11,016 nucleotides of DNA from Caldimonas sp. (lineage in GTDB: Bacteria; Pseudomonadota; Gammaproteobacteria; Burkholderiales; Burkholderiaceae_C): positions 1-11,016 of the forward strand of contig JASLGD010000528.1 of assembly GCA_030150305.1 (NCBI GenBank). The letters are read 5' to 3'. The translations under genes were made by a program, and so were the position numbers. This document shows positions 1-5,978 of this stretch, piece after piece (positions within the stretch are counted from its first letter, which is position 1; each line of letters starts with the position of its first letter). The notes under the pieces are model-generated. The model made no database searches and had not been told where the DNA came from. It was given only the letters and a program-made list of their open reading frames with translations.

Positions 1-127
1 CGCGTTCATCAAGATCAACGCCGACCTGGCCAAGACCTGGCCCAGCATCACCAAGCGCAAGGCCGCGCTGCCCGATGCCGAGGAATGGAAAGACCGCACG
101 GGCAAGCTCGACCAGCTCGTGAAGTAG
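1..127 (+). CDS. fdxA: Ferredoxin FdxA, C-terminal end (partial)
   Basis: Only the last 41 codons are in the window, ending at TAG 125-127. The peptide reads from AFIKINADLAKTWPSIT to GKLDQLVK. It matches the cysteine-free tail of the FdxA-type 7Fe (3Fe-4S/4Fe-4S) ferredoxins, in which an 'INAELAK-W-P-I-T' stretch is followed by an acidic 'DADEW' segment and a closing 'KL..L' motif. The iron-sulfur cysteines lie upstream of the window, so cluster type cannot be checked here. FdxA proteins are small cytoplasmic electron carriers. The next gene, a ferredoxin-NADP+ reductase, starts one base after the stop, so the two are almost certainly co-transcribed and probably act as a redox pair. The family call is from recognition of the tail only. 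Confidence 0.8.
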   Translation, partial: AFIKINADLAKTWPSITKRKAALPDAEEWKDRTGKLDQLVK

Positions 128-128
128 C

Positions 129-1181
129 GTGAGCTCCGCCGCGCCGATCGCCACCGACGCGCTCGTCGTCGGCGCCGGCCCGGTCGGCCTGTTCCAGGTG
201 TTCGAGCTCGGTCTGCTCGAAATCGGCGCGCACGTCGTCGACTCGCTGCCGCACGCCGGCGGTCAGTGCCTCGAGCTCTACGCCGACAAGCCGATCTACG
301 ACATCCCGGCGCTGCCCTACTGCACCGGCCGCGAGCTGATCGAACGGCTCGAGCGGCAGATCGCTCCGTTCGCCGCGCCGAAGCACCTCGGCCAGCAGGT
401 GAGCGCGGTGGCGCGGCGCGACGACGGCGGCTTCGACGTCGCCACGGATGCCGGCACGCGCTTCATCGCCCGCGCGATCGTCGTGGCGGGTGGCGTCGGG
501 TCGTTCCAGCCGCGAAGGCTCAAGGTCGACGGGCTCGACCGCTTTCGCGGCACGCAGCTCTTCCATCACGGTGCCGACGCCATCGGCGACGAGGCCGGCC
601 GCCGCGTCGTCATCGTCGGTGCCGGGCCGGCCGCGGTCGACGCCGCGCTCGCCGCGCACGACCGAGGCGCCGCGAGCGTGACGCTGGTGCATCGGCGCGA
701 GGACTTCGAGGCTGGCGAGGCTGCGCTGGCGCGGCTGGGCGAAGCGCGCAGGAGCGGCCGCATCGCTTTCGTCGCCGGGCAGCCGGGCGGCTTCAGCGAG
801 CGCGGCGGCAAGCTCGCCGGCCTGGTCGTCGCCGCGAACGACGGCACGACGCCCACCCTTCCGCTCGACGTGCTGCACGTCCTGCTCGGCTGGAGCCCGA
901 AGCTCGGGCCGATCGCCGACTGGGGGCTCGCGCTCGAGAAGAAGCAGCTCGTCGTCGACACGCAGCGCTTCGAGACGTCGACGCCCGGCATCTTCGCAGT
1001 CGGCGACGTCACGACGTATCCGGGCAAGCAGAAGCTGATCGTCTGCGGCTTCCACGAAGCGACGCTCGCCGCGTTCGCGATCGGCGAGCGCGTCTGGCCC
1101 GAGCGCGCGCAACCGCTGCAGTACACGACGACGAGCGCCAAGCTGCACAAGTTGCTCGGCGTCGCGCCCACGCTGCCATAA
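129..1181 (+). CDS. Ferredoxin--NADP+ reductase, thioredoxin-reductase-like type
   Basis: A 350-residue flavoprotein expected to move electrons between NADPH and ferredoxin in the cytoplasm (EC 1.18.1.2). The FAD-binding motif VGAGPVG is at residues 14-20, followed by GGQC (44-47) and LYADKPIYDIP (50-60). The second dinucleotide motif VGAGPAA is at 163-169, and HRR at 188-190 suits binding of the NADPH 2'-phosphate. The FAD ribityl-binding segment FAVGDV is at 289-294. There is no redox-active CxxC, which argues against thioredoxin reductase. The C-terminal extension with YTTTSAKLH (332-340) is typical of the YumC-like FNR class. Length is normal. The GTG start at 129 leaves one base after the fdxA stop, so translational coupling is likely. 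The rival call, a generic pyridine nucleotide-disulfide oxidoreductase, is less likely given the ferredoxin neighbour. Confidence 0.88.
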   Translation: MSSAAPIATDALVVGAGPVGLFQVFELGLLEIGAHVVDSLPHAGGQCLELYADKPIYDIPALPYCTGRELIERLERQIAPFAAPKHLGQQVSAVARRDDGGFDVATDAGTRFIARAIVVAGGVGSFQPRRLKVDGLDRFRGTQLFHHGADAIGDEAGRRVVIVGAGPAAVDAALAAHDRGAASVTLVHRREDFEAGEAALARLGEARRSGRIAFVAGQPGGFSERGGKLAGLVVAANDGTTPTLPLDVLHVLLGWSPKLGPIADWGLALEKKQLVVDTQRFETSTPGIFAVGDVTTYPGKQKLIVCGFHEATLAAFAIGERVWPERAQPLQYTTTSAKLHKLLGVAPTLP

Positions 1182-1182
1182 T
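1152..1182 (+). promoter_or_regulatory. Candidate promoter for the riboswitch/TonB-receptor unit
   Basis: CATAAT at 1177-1182 matches five of six bases of the sigma-70 -10 box and overlaps the stop codon of the preceding reductase gene. TTGCTC at 1152-1157 is a weak -35 (three of six) with a long 19-base spacer. A start near 1189 would put the transcript just upstream of the TPP aptamer, which is the expected geometry. The call is inference from position and the -10 match. Confidence 0.4.
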
Positions 1183-1204
1183 CGGCCGCGCTGCGGCATC
1201 GTCG

Positions 1205-1302
1205 CAGCCTCGCTGGGGGTGTTGGAGCCGCTGAATCGGCGGCTTCGACTGAGAGAGTCCCTTTGAACCTGACTGAGGTAATCCTCGCGCAGGGAAGCAA
1301 GC
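1205..1302 (+). promoter_or_regulatory. TPP riboswitch (thi-box)
   Basis: The conserved thiamine pyrophosphate aptamer core is readable. GGGGGTG at 1215-1221 starts the P2 arm. A hairpin AGCCGC/GCGGCT (1227-1245) forms the variable P3 extension. CTGAGAGAGTCCC (1249-1261) carries the CUGAGA signature, followed by TTTGAACCTGA (1262-1272). GAGGTAATCCTC (1275-1286) forms the P4/P5 stem, and GCGCAGGGAAGC (1287-1298) closes the aptamer. TPP riboswitches normally turn expression off when TPP is abundant. About 60 bases separate the aptamer from the receptor ATG at 1361. That spacer can form a GC-rich hairpin (GAGC near 1304 with GCTC near 1325) but no U-tract follows, so control at the level of translation is more likely than termination. 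The aptamer call is secure; the mechanism is inferred and the outer borders are approximate. Confidence 0.93.
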
Positions 1303-1360
1303 CGAGCCGGCCGCCGCCGGCAGCTCCGGCCCAGAGCTCTGCCATCGACGAGCTACGACG

Positions 1361-3550
1361 ATGGCCAAGATCCGTTTCGTCCGCCGCTTCGCAGCCCGCG
1401 GCGCCACCGCCCTCCTCGCCTGCGCTGCCGTGCCCGCGCTCGCGCAGGATGCGCTGCAACCCGTCACGGTCACCGGCAAGGCGCCGGTGCCGGCGAGCGT
1501 CGCCGGCTGGGGCGACGTTCCGCTCGGGCAGGCGCCGCTGCAGGCGACCAGCGTCGATGCCGAGCAGCTGCGCGACGCGGGCGCGCGTCGCCTCGCCGAC
1601 CTCGTCCGCTTCGATCCGGCGGTGACGTCGGCGTACGACACCGAGGGCTACATCGACTACTTCACGGTGCGCGGGTTCGTCATCGACAACCGCTTCAACT
1701 ATCGGCGCGACGGGCTGCCGATCAACGCCGAGACGTCGATCCCGCTCGAGAACAAGGCGCGCGTCGACGTCCTCAAGGGCTTGAGCGGCCTGCAGGCGGG
1801 GACGAGCGCGCCCGGCGGCATCGTCGACGTCATCGTGAAGCGTCCGCTCGACGCGCCGCTGCGCTCCGCCTTCGTCGAGTGGCGCGAGCGCGGCAGCGTC
1901 GCGGCGAGCGTCGATCTCAGCCAGCGGTTCGGCGTCGACAACGCGTTCGGCGTGCGGCTCAACGCCGGCGCCGAGCATCTCGATCCGCAGGTGCGCGACG
2001 CACGCGGCAACCGCAACGTCGTCGCGCTCGCCGGCGACTGGCGCGCGAGCGCAGCGACGCTCGTCGAAGCCGAGGTCGAGCACAGCCATCGCTCGCAGCC
2101 GAGCGTGCCCGGCTTCAGCATGCTCGGCGACGTCGTGCCGCCGCCGGCCGACCCGCGCCTCAATCTCAACAACCAGCCGTGGTCGCTGCCGGTCGTGTTC
2201 GACGCGACGACGGCGTCGCTGCGCGTCACGCAAAAGCTCGCGCCCGACTGGCGGCTCGTCGTGCACGGCCTCGCGCAGCGGCTGCGCACCGACGACCGCG
2301 TCGCGTTCCCGTTTGGCTGCAGTTCCGACAGCGCCGGCCCCGGCGGGGCAACGTTTTCGGACCGCTTCTGCAGCAACGGCAACTTCGACTTCTGGGACTT
2401 CAGAAGCGAGAACGAGCACCGCGACAGCAGCACGCTCGACGTCTCCCTGCACGGCAACGCGACCACCGGCTCGCTCGCGCACGCACTCACCGCGGGTGTG
2501 CAGCGAACGGTGGTCCGCAACCGCTTCCAGCAATCGGCGTTCAACTTCGTCGGCACCGGCAACGTCGAAGGCACGCTCGTCGTGCCGCCCGACCCCTCGT
2601 TGACGACGCCCAACACCAATCGCGACGAGCGCTCTACCGAGCTCTCGCTTCGCGACACGATCGCGTTCGGCCGCTCTGGGGCAACGCTCTGGTTCGGCGT
2701 GCGTCAGACGCAGCTCTCGCGCAGCGCGGCGCCGACCGACGGCACGCCGGGAACGTCGTTCGACCAGTCGTTGACGACCCCCTTCGTCGCACTGAGCCAA
2801 GAGCTCGCGCGCGGCCAGCTCGTCTACGCGAGCTGGGGCAAGGGCATCGAGAGCGACGTCGCGCCAATCGATCCGCGCGATCCGAACGAGACGCCGCCGG
2901 TGCCGCGCTACACGAACGCGGGCCAGGCGCTGCCGGCAGCGCAAAGCCGTCAGCTCGAGCTCGGCCTCAAGGGCGCTGCGCTGCGTGCCGAGTGGAGCGC
3001 CGCGGCGTTCGACATCCATCACCCGCGCTTCGGCGATATCGGCATCTGCACGACCACGCAACAGTGCACGCTCGGGCTCGTCGGCGAGGATCGCCATCGC
3101 GGTCTCGAAGGCAGCGTCGGCTGGCGTGCCGAGAGCTGGGGCGTTCGCGCCGGCGCGCAATGGCTGCACGCGCGCATCGAAGGCACCGGCGACCCGACGC
3201 TCGACGGCAAGAAGCCGACCAACGTGCCCGAGCTCTCGGCGCGCATCCAGGGCGACGTCGCGATCGTGCGCGTTCCCGGATTGCGGTTGCTCGCGGCCGG
3301 CAGCTACGAGAGCAGCCGCGAAGTGCTGCCCGACAACAGCGCGCAGATCCCGAGCGTGACGAAGTTCGACGTCGGCGCCCGCTACGACGCCAAGCTGCCG
3401 GACAACGCAGGCACGTGGACGCTGCGCGCGGGGATCGAGAACGTGTTCGACCGCCGCGCCTGGCGAGAGAGCCCGTACGAGTTCAGCCACGTCTACCTCT
3501 TCCCGCTCGAGCCGCGAACGTTTCGCCTTTCGCTCGAGGTCGCCCTGTGA
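1361..3550 (+). CDS. TonB-dependent outer-membrane receptor under TPP riboswitch control
   Basis: A 729-residue outer-membrane active-transport receptor of the FhuA/siderophore-receptor superfamily. The first 28 residues are a signal peptide (RFVRR, then a hydrophobic run ending VPALA). A TonB-box-like LQPVTVTG follows at 32-39. The plug domain spans about 45-165, with FTVRGFVID (101-109), RDGLPI (116-121), and a variant of the usual 'ERVEVLKGPSGLLYG..PGG' motif (RVDVLKGLSGLQAGTSAPGG, residues 134-153). The rest is the 22-strand barrel, closing with ENVFDRRAW and YLFPLEPRTFRLSLEVAL. The last residue is Leu instead of the common Phe/Trp. Two close Cys pairs probably form disulfides in extracellular loops. 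The ATG at 1361 is preceded by a weak ACGAG at 1348-1352. The leader carries a TPP riboswitch, so the cargo is inferred to be thiamine, a phosphate ester of it, or a pyrimidine/thiazole precursor, not a siderophore. No cargo can be proved from sequence. Confidence 0.92.
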   Translation: MAKIRFVRRFAARGATALLACAAVPALAQDALQPVTVTGKAPVPASVAGWGDVPLGQAPLQATSVDAEQLRDAGARRLADLVRFDPAVTSAYDTEGYIDYFTVRGFVIDNRFNYRRDGLPINAETSIPLENKARVDVLKGLSGLQAGTSAPGGIVDVIVKRPLDAPLRSAFVEWRERGSVAASVDLSQRFGVDNAFGVRLNAGAEHLDPQVRDARGNRNVVALAGDWRASAATLVEAEVEHSHRSQPSVPGFSMLGDVVPPPADPRLNLNNQPWSLPVVFDATTASLRVTQKLAPDWRLVVHGLAQRLRTDDRVAFPFGCSSDSAGPGGATFSDRFCSNGNFDFWDFRSENEHRDSSTLDVSLHGNATTGSLAHALTAGVQRTVVRNRFQQSAFNFVGTGNVEGTLVVPPDPSLTTPNTNRDERSTELSLRDTIAFGRSGATLWFGVRQTQLSRSAAPTDGTPGTSFDQSLTTPFVALSQELARGQLVYASWGKGIESDVAPIDPRDPNETPPVPRYTNAGQALPAAQSRQLELGLKGAALRAEWSAAAFDIHHPRFGDIGICTTTQQCTLGLVGEDRHRGLEGSVGWRAESWGVRAGAQWLHARIEGTGDPTLDGKKPTNVPELSARIQGDVAIVRVPGLRLLAAGSYESSREVLPDNSAQIPSVTKFDVGARYDAKLPDNAGTWTLRAGIENVFDRRAWRESPYEFSHVYLFPLEPRTFRLSLEVAL

Positions 3551-3573
3551 GGAGTCGAGCCGCGACCGGCCGC

Positions 3574-3579
3574 TATAAT
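3574..3579 (+). promoter_or_regulatory. -10 box of the tRNA-Asn promoter
   Basis: A perfect TATAAT stands 10 bases upstream of the first base of the mature tRNA, which fits a start a few bases before the tRNA. No good -35 hexamer is seen at 16-18 bases upstream, where the sequence is close to GGAGTC. The box is only 23 bases after the receptor stop codon, so the tRNA has its own promoter and also sits just downstream of the receptor gene. Confidence 0.6.
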
Positions 3580-3589
3580 TTCCGGCTGT

Positions 3590-3665
3590 TCCTCGATAGC
3601 TCAGTTGGTAGAGCGCCGGACTGTTAATCCGTAGGTCCCTGGTTCGAGCCCAGGTCGGGGAGCCA
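3590..3665 (+). tRNA. trnN: tRNA-Asn (anticodon GTT)
   Basis: A complete 76-base cloverleaf. The acceptor arm TCCTCGA pairs with TCGGGGA (one G-U), the D arm is GCTC..GAGC, and the anticodon stem CCGGA/TCCGT carries the loop CTGTTAA with anticodon GTT at 3623-3625. The T arm is CCTGG-TTCGAGC-CCAGG. The discriminator is G and the 3' CCA is encoded. Anticodon GUU reads AAC and AAU. I saw no direct repeat of its 3' end elsewhere in the window and no integrase, so nothing indicates that it serves here as an integration site. Confidence 0.98.
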
Positions 3666-3674
3666 GAGTGAAAA

Positions 3675-3711
3675 GAGGGGTCCGCCAGCGATGACGGGCC
3701 CCTTGTCTTTT
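3675..3711 (+). terminator. Rho-independent terminator after tRNA-Asn
   Basis: A 9-bp stem AGGGGTCCG (3676-3684) pairs with CGGGCCCCT (3695-3703) with one G-U, around a 10-base loop, and runs into TTGTCTTTT (3703-3711). This should end the tRNA transcript and any read-through from the TonB receptor. It separates the thiamine-responsive unit from the ABC operon. Confidence 0.85.
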
Positions 3712-3841
3712 GGCGCATGGGCGAAGCTGAACGCGCAAGCGAGCATGCTCGCCGTGACGAACGCGCCCGCACGCTGAGCGTCGCGCACGCACCGGGACAA
3801 ACCCCATCCCGAAACGCGCGCCGGCGGCCGAAGCCACCCCC

Positions 3842-3872
3842 TACACTGCGACGGCCTCGATCGCAGCAGGAG
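3842..3872 (+). promoter_or_regulatory. Candidate -10 box and Shine-Dalgarno of the ABC operon
   Basis: TACACT at 3842-3847 is a reasonable -10 hexamer (four of six), but no convincing -35 is seen upstream in a very GC-rich stretch. AGGAG at 3868-3872 is a good ribosome-binding site five bases before the ATG at 3878. It supports that start. The ribosome site is secure; the promoter is a weak inference. Confidence 0.4.
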
Positions 3873-3877
3873 CAAGC

Positions 3878-5023
3878 ATGGCCATCTCTCGTCGTACCTT
3901 CGCCAGTGGCGTCGCCGCCAGCGTCGCCGCGCCGGCGCTCGTCGGCAGCGTGTCGGCGCAGGGCGGCCCGATTCGGATCGGCATGTGCTCGCCCGTCACC
4001 GGCCCGGCCGCCGAATCGGGCAAGTACGCGCAGACCGGTGCCCGTCTCGCGCTCGACGCGGTCAACAAGTCGGGCGGTGTCCTCGGCCGCCAGGTCGAGC
4101 TCGTCGTCGAGGACGACCAGACGACGAATCCCGGCATCGTCCTCGCGTTCTCGAAGCTCGCGTCGCAGCCGGACATCGTCGCCTTCCTCGGCTCCATCCG
4201 CTCGACCCAGGTCCACGCGATGGCGCCCGACGTGCTCAAGGTCGCAAAGCCCGTGATGATCGGCGGCACCGACCCGGCGCTCACGCACATGGGCAACCCG
4301 TGGCTGTTCCGCTTCCGCCCCAACGACTCGTACTCCGGCAAGGTCATCGCCGAGTACGGCGTCAACACTCTCGGCAAGAAAAAGTGGGCGATCGTCCATT
4401 CGACCGATGCGTTCGGAACCGCGGGAGGCAAGGCGCTTGCGACCGCGCTCGGCAATCTCAACGGTGCGACCGTCGCGCTCGACCAGGGCTATGCGAACCA
4501 GAGCCAGGACTTCACGCCGGTCGTGCTCGCGATCAAGCAGTCGGGCGCCGACATCCTGGGCTCGTACTTCACATTCGAGAACGACCTCGGCGTGTTCGCC
4601 CGGCAGCTGCGCCAGCTCGGAGTCACGATCCCGTACGTCGGCTCGCCGTCGATCGTCAACGTCACCGCGCTCAAGCTTGCCGGCCCGGCGCTCTACGGCA
4701 CCTTCGGCGTCGCCGACTACGCCGAGGAGTCGAGCGACGCGGCACGCGCGTTCGGCAAGATCTACCGCGAGGTCGCCAAGGTGCCGCCCGACAACCAGTC
4801 GTCGTGGACATACGACGCCGTCACCGTGCTGTGCATGGCGATCAAGAAGGCCGGCAAGACCGACCCGTCGGCGATCCGCGAGGCGATCCTCGCCACCCGC
4901 AAGCACGCCGGCGCCGAAGGCGAATACAACTTCGACCAGAACGGCGACGGCCTGCACGGCTACAACATCGTGCGCAACGAGAAGGGCACGATCGTCTTCG
5001 ACAAGCACATCGAGGCGGCCTGA
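3878..5023 (+). CDS. ABC transporter substrate-binding protein, LivJ/LivK (Peripla_BP_6) type
   Basis: A 381-residue periplasmic ligand-binding protein of the HAAT (hydrophobic amino acid/amide uptake) class. The N-terminus MAISRRTFAS has a twin-arginine pattern (S4-R5-R6-x-F8), followed by an Ala-rich hydrophobic stretch and a likely cleavage after VSA (residue 27), so Tat export of a folded protein is plausible. The mature protein opens with PIRIGMCSPVTGPAAESG, the standard first strand and loop of the fold. GRQVELVVEDDQTTN (70-84) and GSIRST (105-110) continue lobe 1 and its ligand loop, WAIVHSTDAFG (170-180) starts lobe 2, and DAVTVLCMAIKKAG (313-326) is near the end. It is first in the operon, ahead of two permease and two ATPase domains. 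Ligand is unknown: the family covers branched-chain amino acids, urea, amides and aromatic acids. Confidence 0.9.
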   Translation: MAISRRTFASGVAASVAAPALVGSVSAQGGPIRIGMCSPVTGPAAESGKYAQTGARLALDAVNKSGGVLGRQVELVVEDDQTTNPGIVLAFSKLASQPDIVAFLGSIRSTQVHAMAPDVLKVAKPVMIGGTDPALTHMGNPWLFRFRPNDSYSGKVIAEYGVNTLGKKKWAIVHSTDAFGTAGGKALATALGNLNGATVALDQGYANQSQDFTPVVLAIKQSGADILGSYFTFENDLGVFARQLRQLGVTIPYVGSPSIVNVTALKLAGPALYGTFGVADYAEESSDAARAFGKIYREVAKVPPDNQSSWTYDAVTVLCMAIKKAGKTDPSAIREAILATRKHAGAEGEYNFDQNGDGLHGYNIVRNEKGTIVFDKHIEAA

Positions 5024-5052
5024 GCGCCACCGAGTCGCCGTGCGTCCCGGGC

Positions 5053-5072
5053 CGCGCCGAGGGCCCGGCGCG
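5053..5072 (+). repeat. Intercistronic hairpin between binding-protein and livH genes
   Basis: A perfect 7-bp inverted repeat CGCGCCG/CGGCGCG with a 6-base loop AGGGCC, 29 bases after the binding-protein stop and before the livH ribosome site (GAGG 5084-5087). No U-tract follows, so it is not a complete terminator. In binding-protein operons such stems can protect the upstream mRNA and keep the binding protein more abundant than the membrane parts. That role is inferred here. Confidence 0.6.
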
Positions 5073-5092
5073 CAAGACTGCCTGAGGCGTCG

Positions 5093-5968
5093 ATGGACCT
5101 CGCGCTCCAGCTCTTCTTCACCGGCCTCGGGATCGGCGCGGTGTACGCGCTCGTCGCGCTCGGCTTCGTGCTGATCTTCCGGGCGACCAACGTCGTCAAC
5201 TTCGCGCAGGGCGAGTTCGCGATGGTCGGCGCCTACATGATGGTCGTCCTCGCGGTCGACCTGAAATGGCCGTACGGCTGGGCGTTCCTGGCGGCGCTGG
5301 CGGGCATGGCGCTCCTCGGCGTGCTCTTCAACCTGGGCGTGTACTACCCGCTCCGCCACCGCACGTTCCTGCCCGTGATCATCGCGACGATCGGGGCGTC
5401 GATCTTTCTCGCCAACAGCGTGCTCGCGCTCTACGGCCCGCAGCCGCAGGTGCTGCCGCCGATGTTCGAGACCCAGGGCGTCCAGGTCGGGCCGGTGTTC
5501 CTCGACACGCAGTACCTGCTGATCCTCGCCGTCACGCTGGTGCTCGTCGCCTTCAACTTCTGGTTCTTCGAGCGGACCATGCTCGGCAAGAAGCTGCAGG
5601 CGACATCGCAGGACAAGGAGATGGCGTCGCTCCTCGGCATCCGCGTCTCGGCGATGATCATGCTCACCTTCGTCTACTCGGCGCTGCTCGCCGGGGCGGC
5701 CGGGATCCTGGTCGCGCCGATCCTGTTCGTGTCGATCCAGATGGGCTCGACGATCGCGCTCAAGGCGTTCGCCGCCACCATCATCGGCGGCTTCGGCGAC
5801 GTCAAGGGCGCGATCATCGGCGGCCTCGCGCTCGGCGTCATCGAGACGTTCGGCGCCGCCTACGTCTCGGTGCCGTACAAGGACGGCTTCGCGTTCCTCG
5901 TCCTCGTGGCGTTCCTGATCTTCCGGCCGCAGGGCCTGTTCGGCGAACGCGTCGCCGAGAAGGCCTAG
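5093..5968 (+). CDS. livH: LivH-type ABC permease, inner membrane
   Basis: A 291-residue integral membrane protein, normal length for LivH. Residues 5-30 form the first membrane span, followed by FRATNVVNFAQGEFAMVGAY (29-48), the family hallmark. Several further spans follow, then a cytoplasmic coupling loop with QDKEMASLLGI, where the ATPase docks. The typical ending FRPQGLFGERV is present. It pairs with the LivM half of the next gene to make the heterodimeric pore that takes ligand from the periplasmic binding protein. The ATG at 5093 has GAGG five bases upstream. The gap to the next gene is only 10 bases, supporting one transcript. The family is clear; the substrate is not. Confidence 0.93.
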   Translation: MDLALQLFFTGLGIGAVYALVALGFVLIFRATNVVNFAQGEFAMVGAYMMVVLAVDLKWPYGWAFLAALAGMALLGVLFNLGVYYPLRHRTFLPVIIATIGASIFLANSVLALYGPQPQVLPPMFETQGVQVGPVFLDTQYLLILAVTLVLVAFNFWFFERTMLGKKLQATSQDKEMASLLGIRVSAMIMLTFVYSALLAGAAGILVAPILFVSIQMGSTIALKAFAATIIGGFGDVKGAIIGGLALGVIETFGAAYVSVPYKDGFAFLVLVAFLIFRPQGLFGERVAEKA

Positions 5969-5978
5969 GACCTGAAGC

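Noticed and set aside
1361..3550. Calling the receptor a ferric-siderophore receptor
   Set aside because: The sequence belongs to that superfamily, but the TPP riboswitch in the leader is stronger evidence for a thiamine-related cargo.
3590..3877. tRNA-Asn as an integration site for a mobile element
   Set aside because: No copy of the tRNA 3' end, no integrase and no abrupt change of composition were found downstream; an ordinary terminator and transporter operon follow.
566..5359. Very long minus-strand open frame of about 1,600 codons
   Set aside because: It runs antisense through the reductase, receptor, tRNA and binding-protein genes and is rich in Arg, Ala and Glu with no domain. This is the usual antisense artefact of GC-rich coding DNA.
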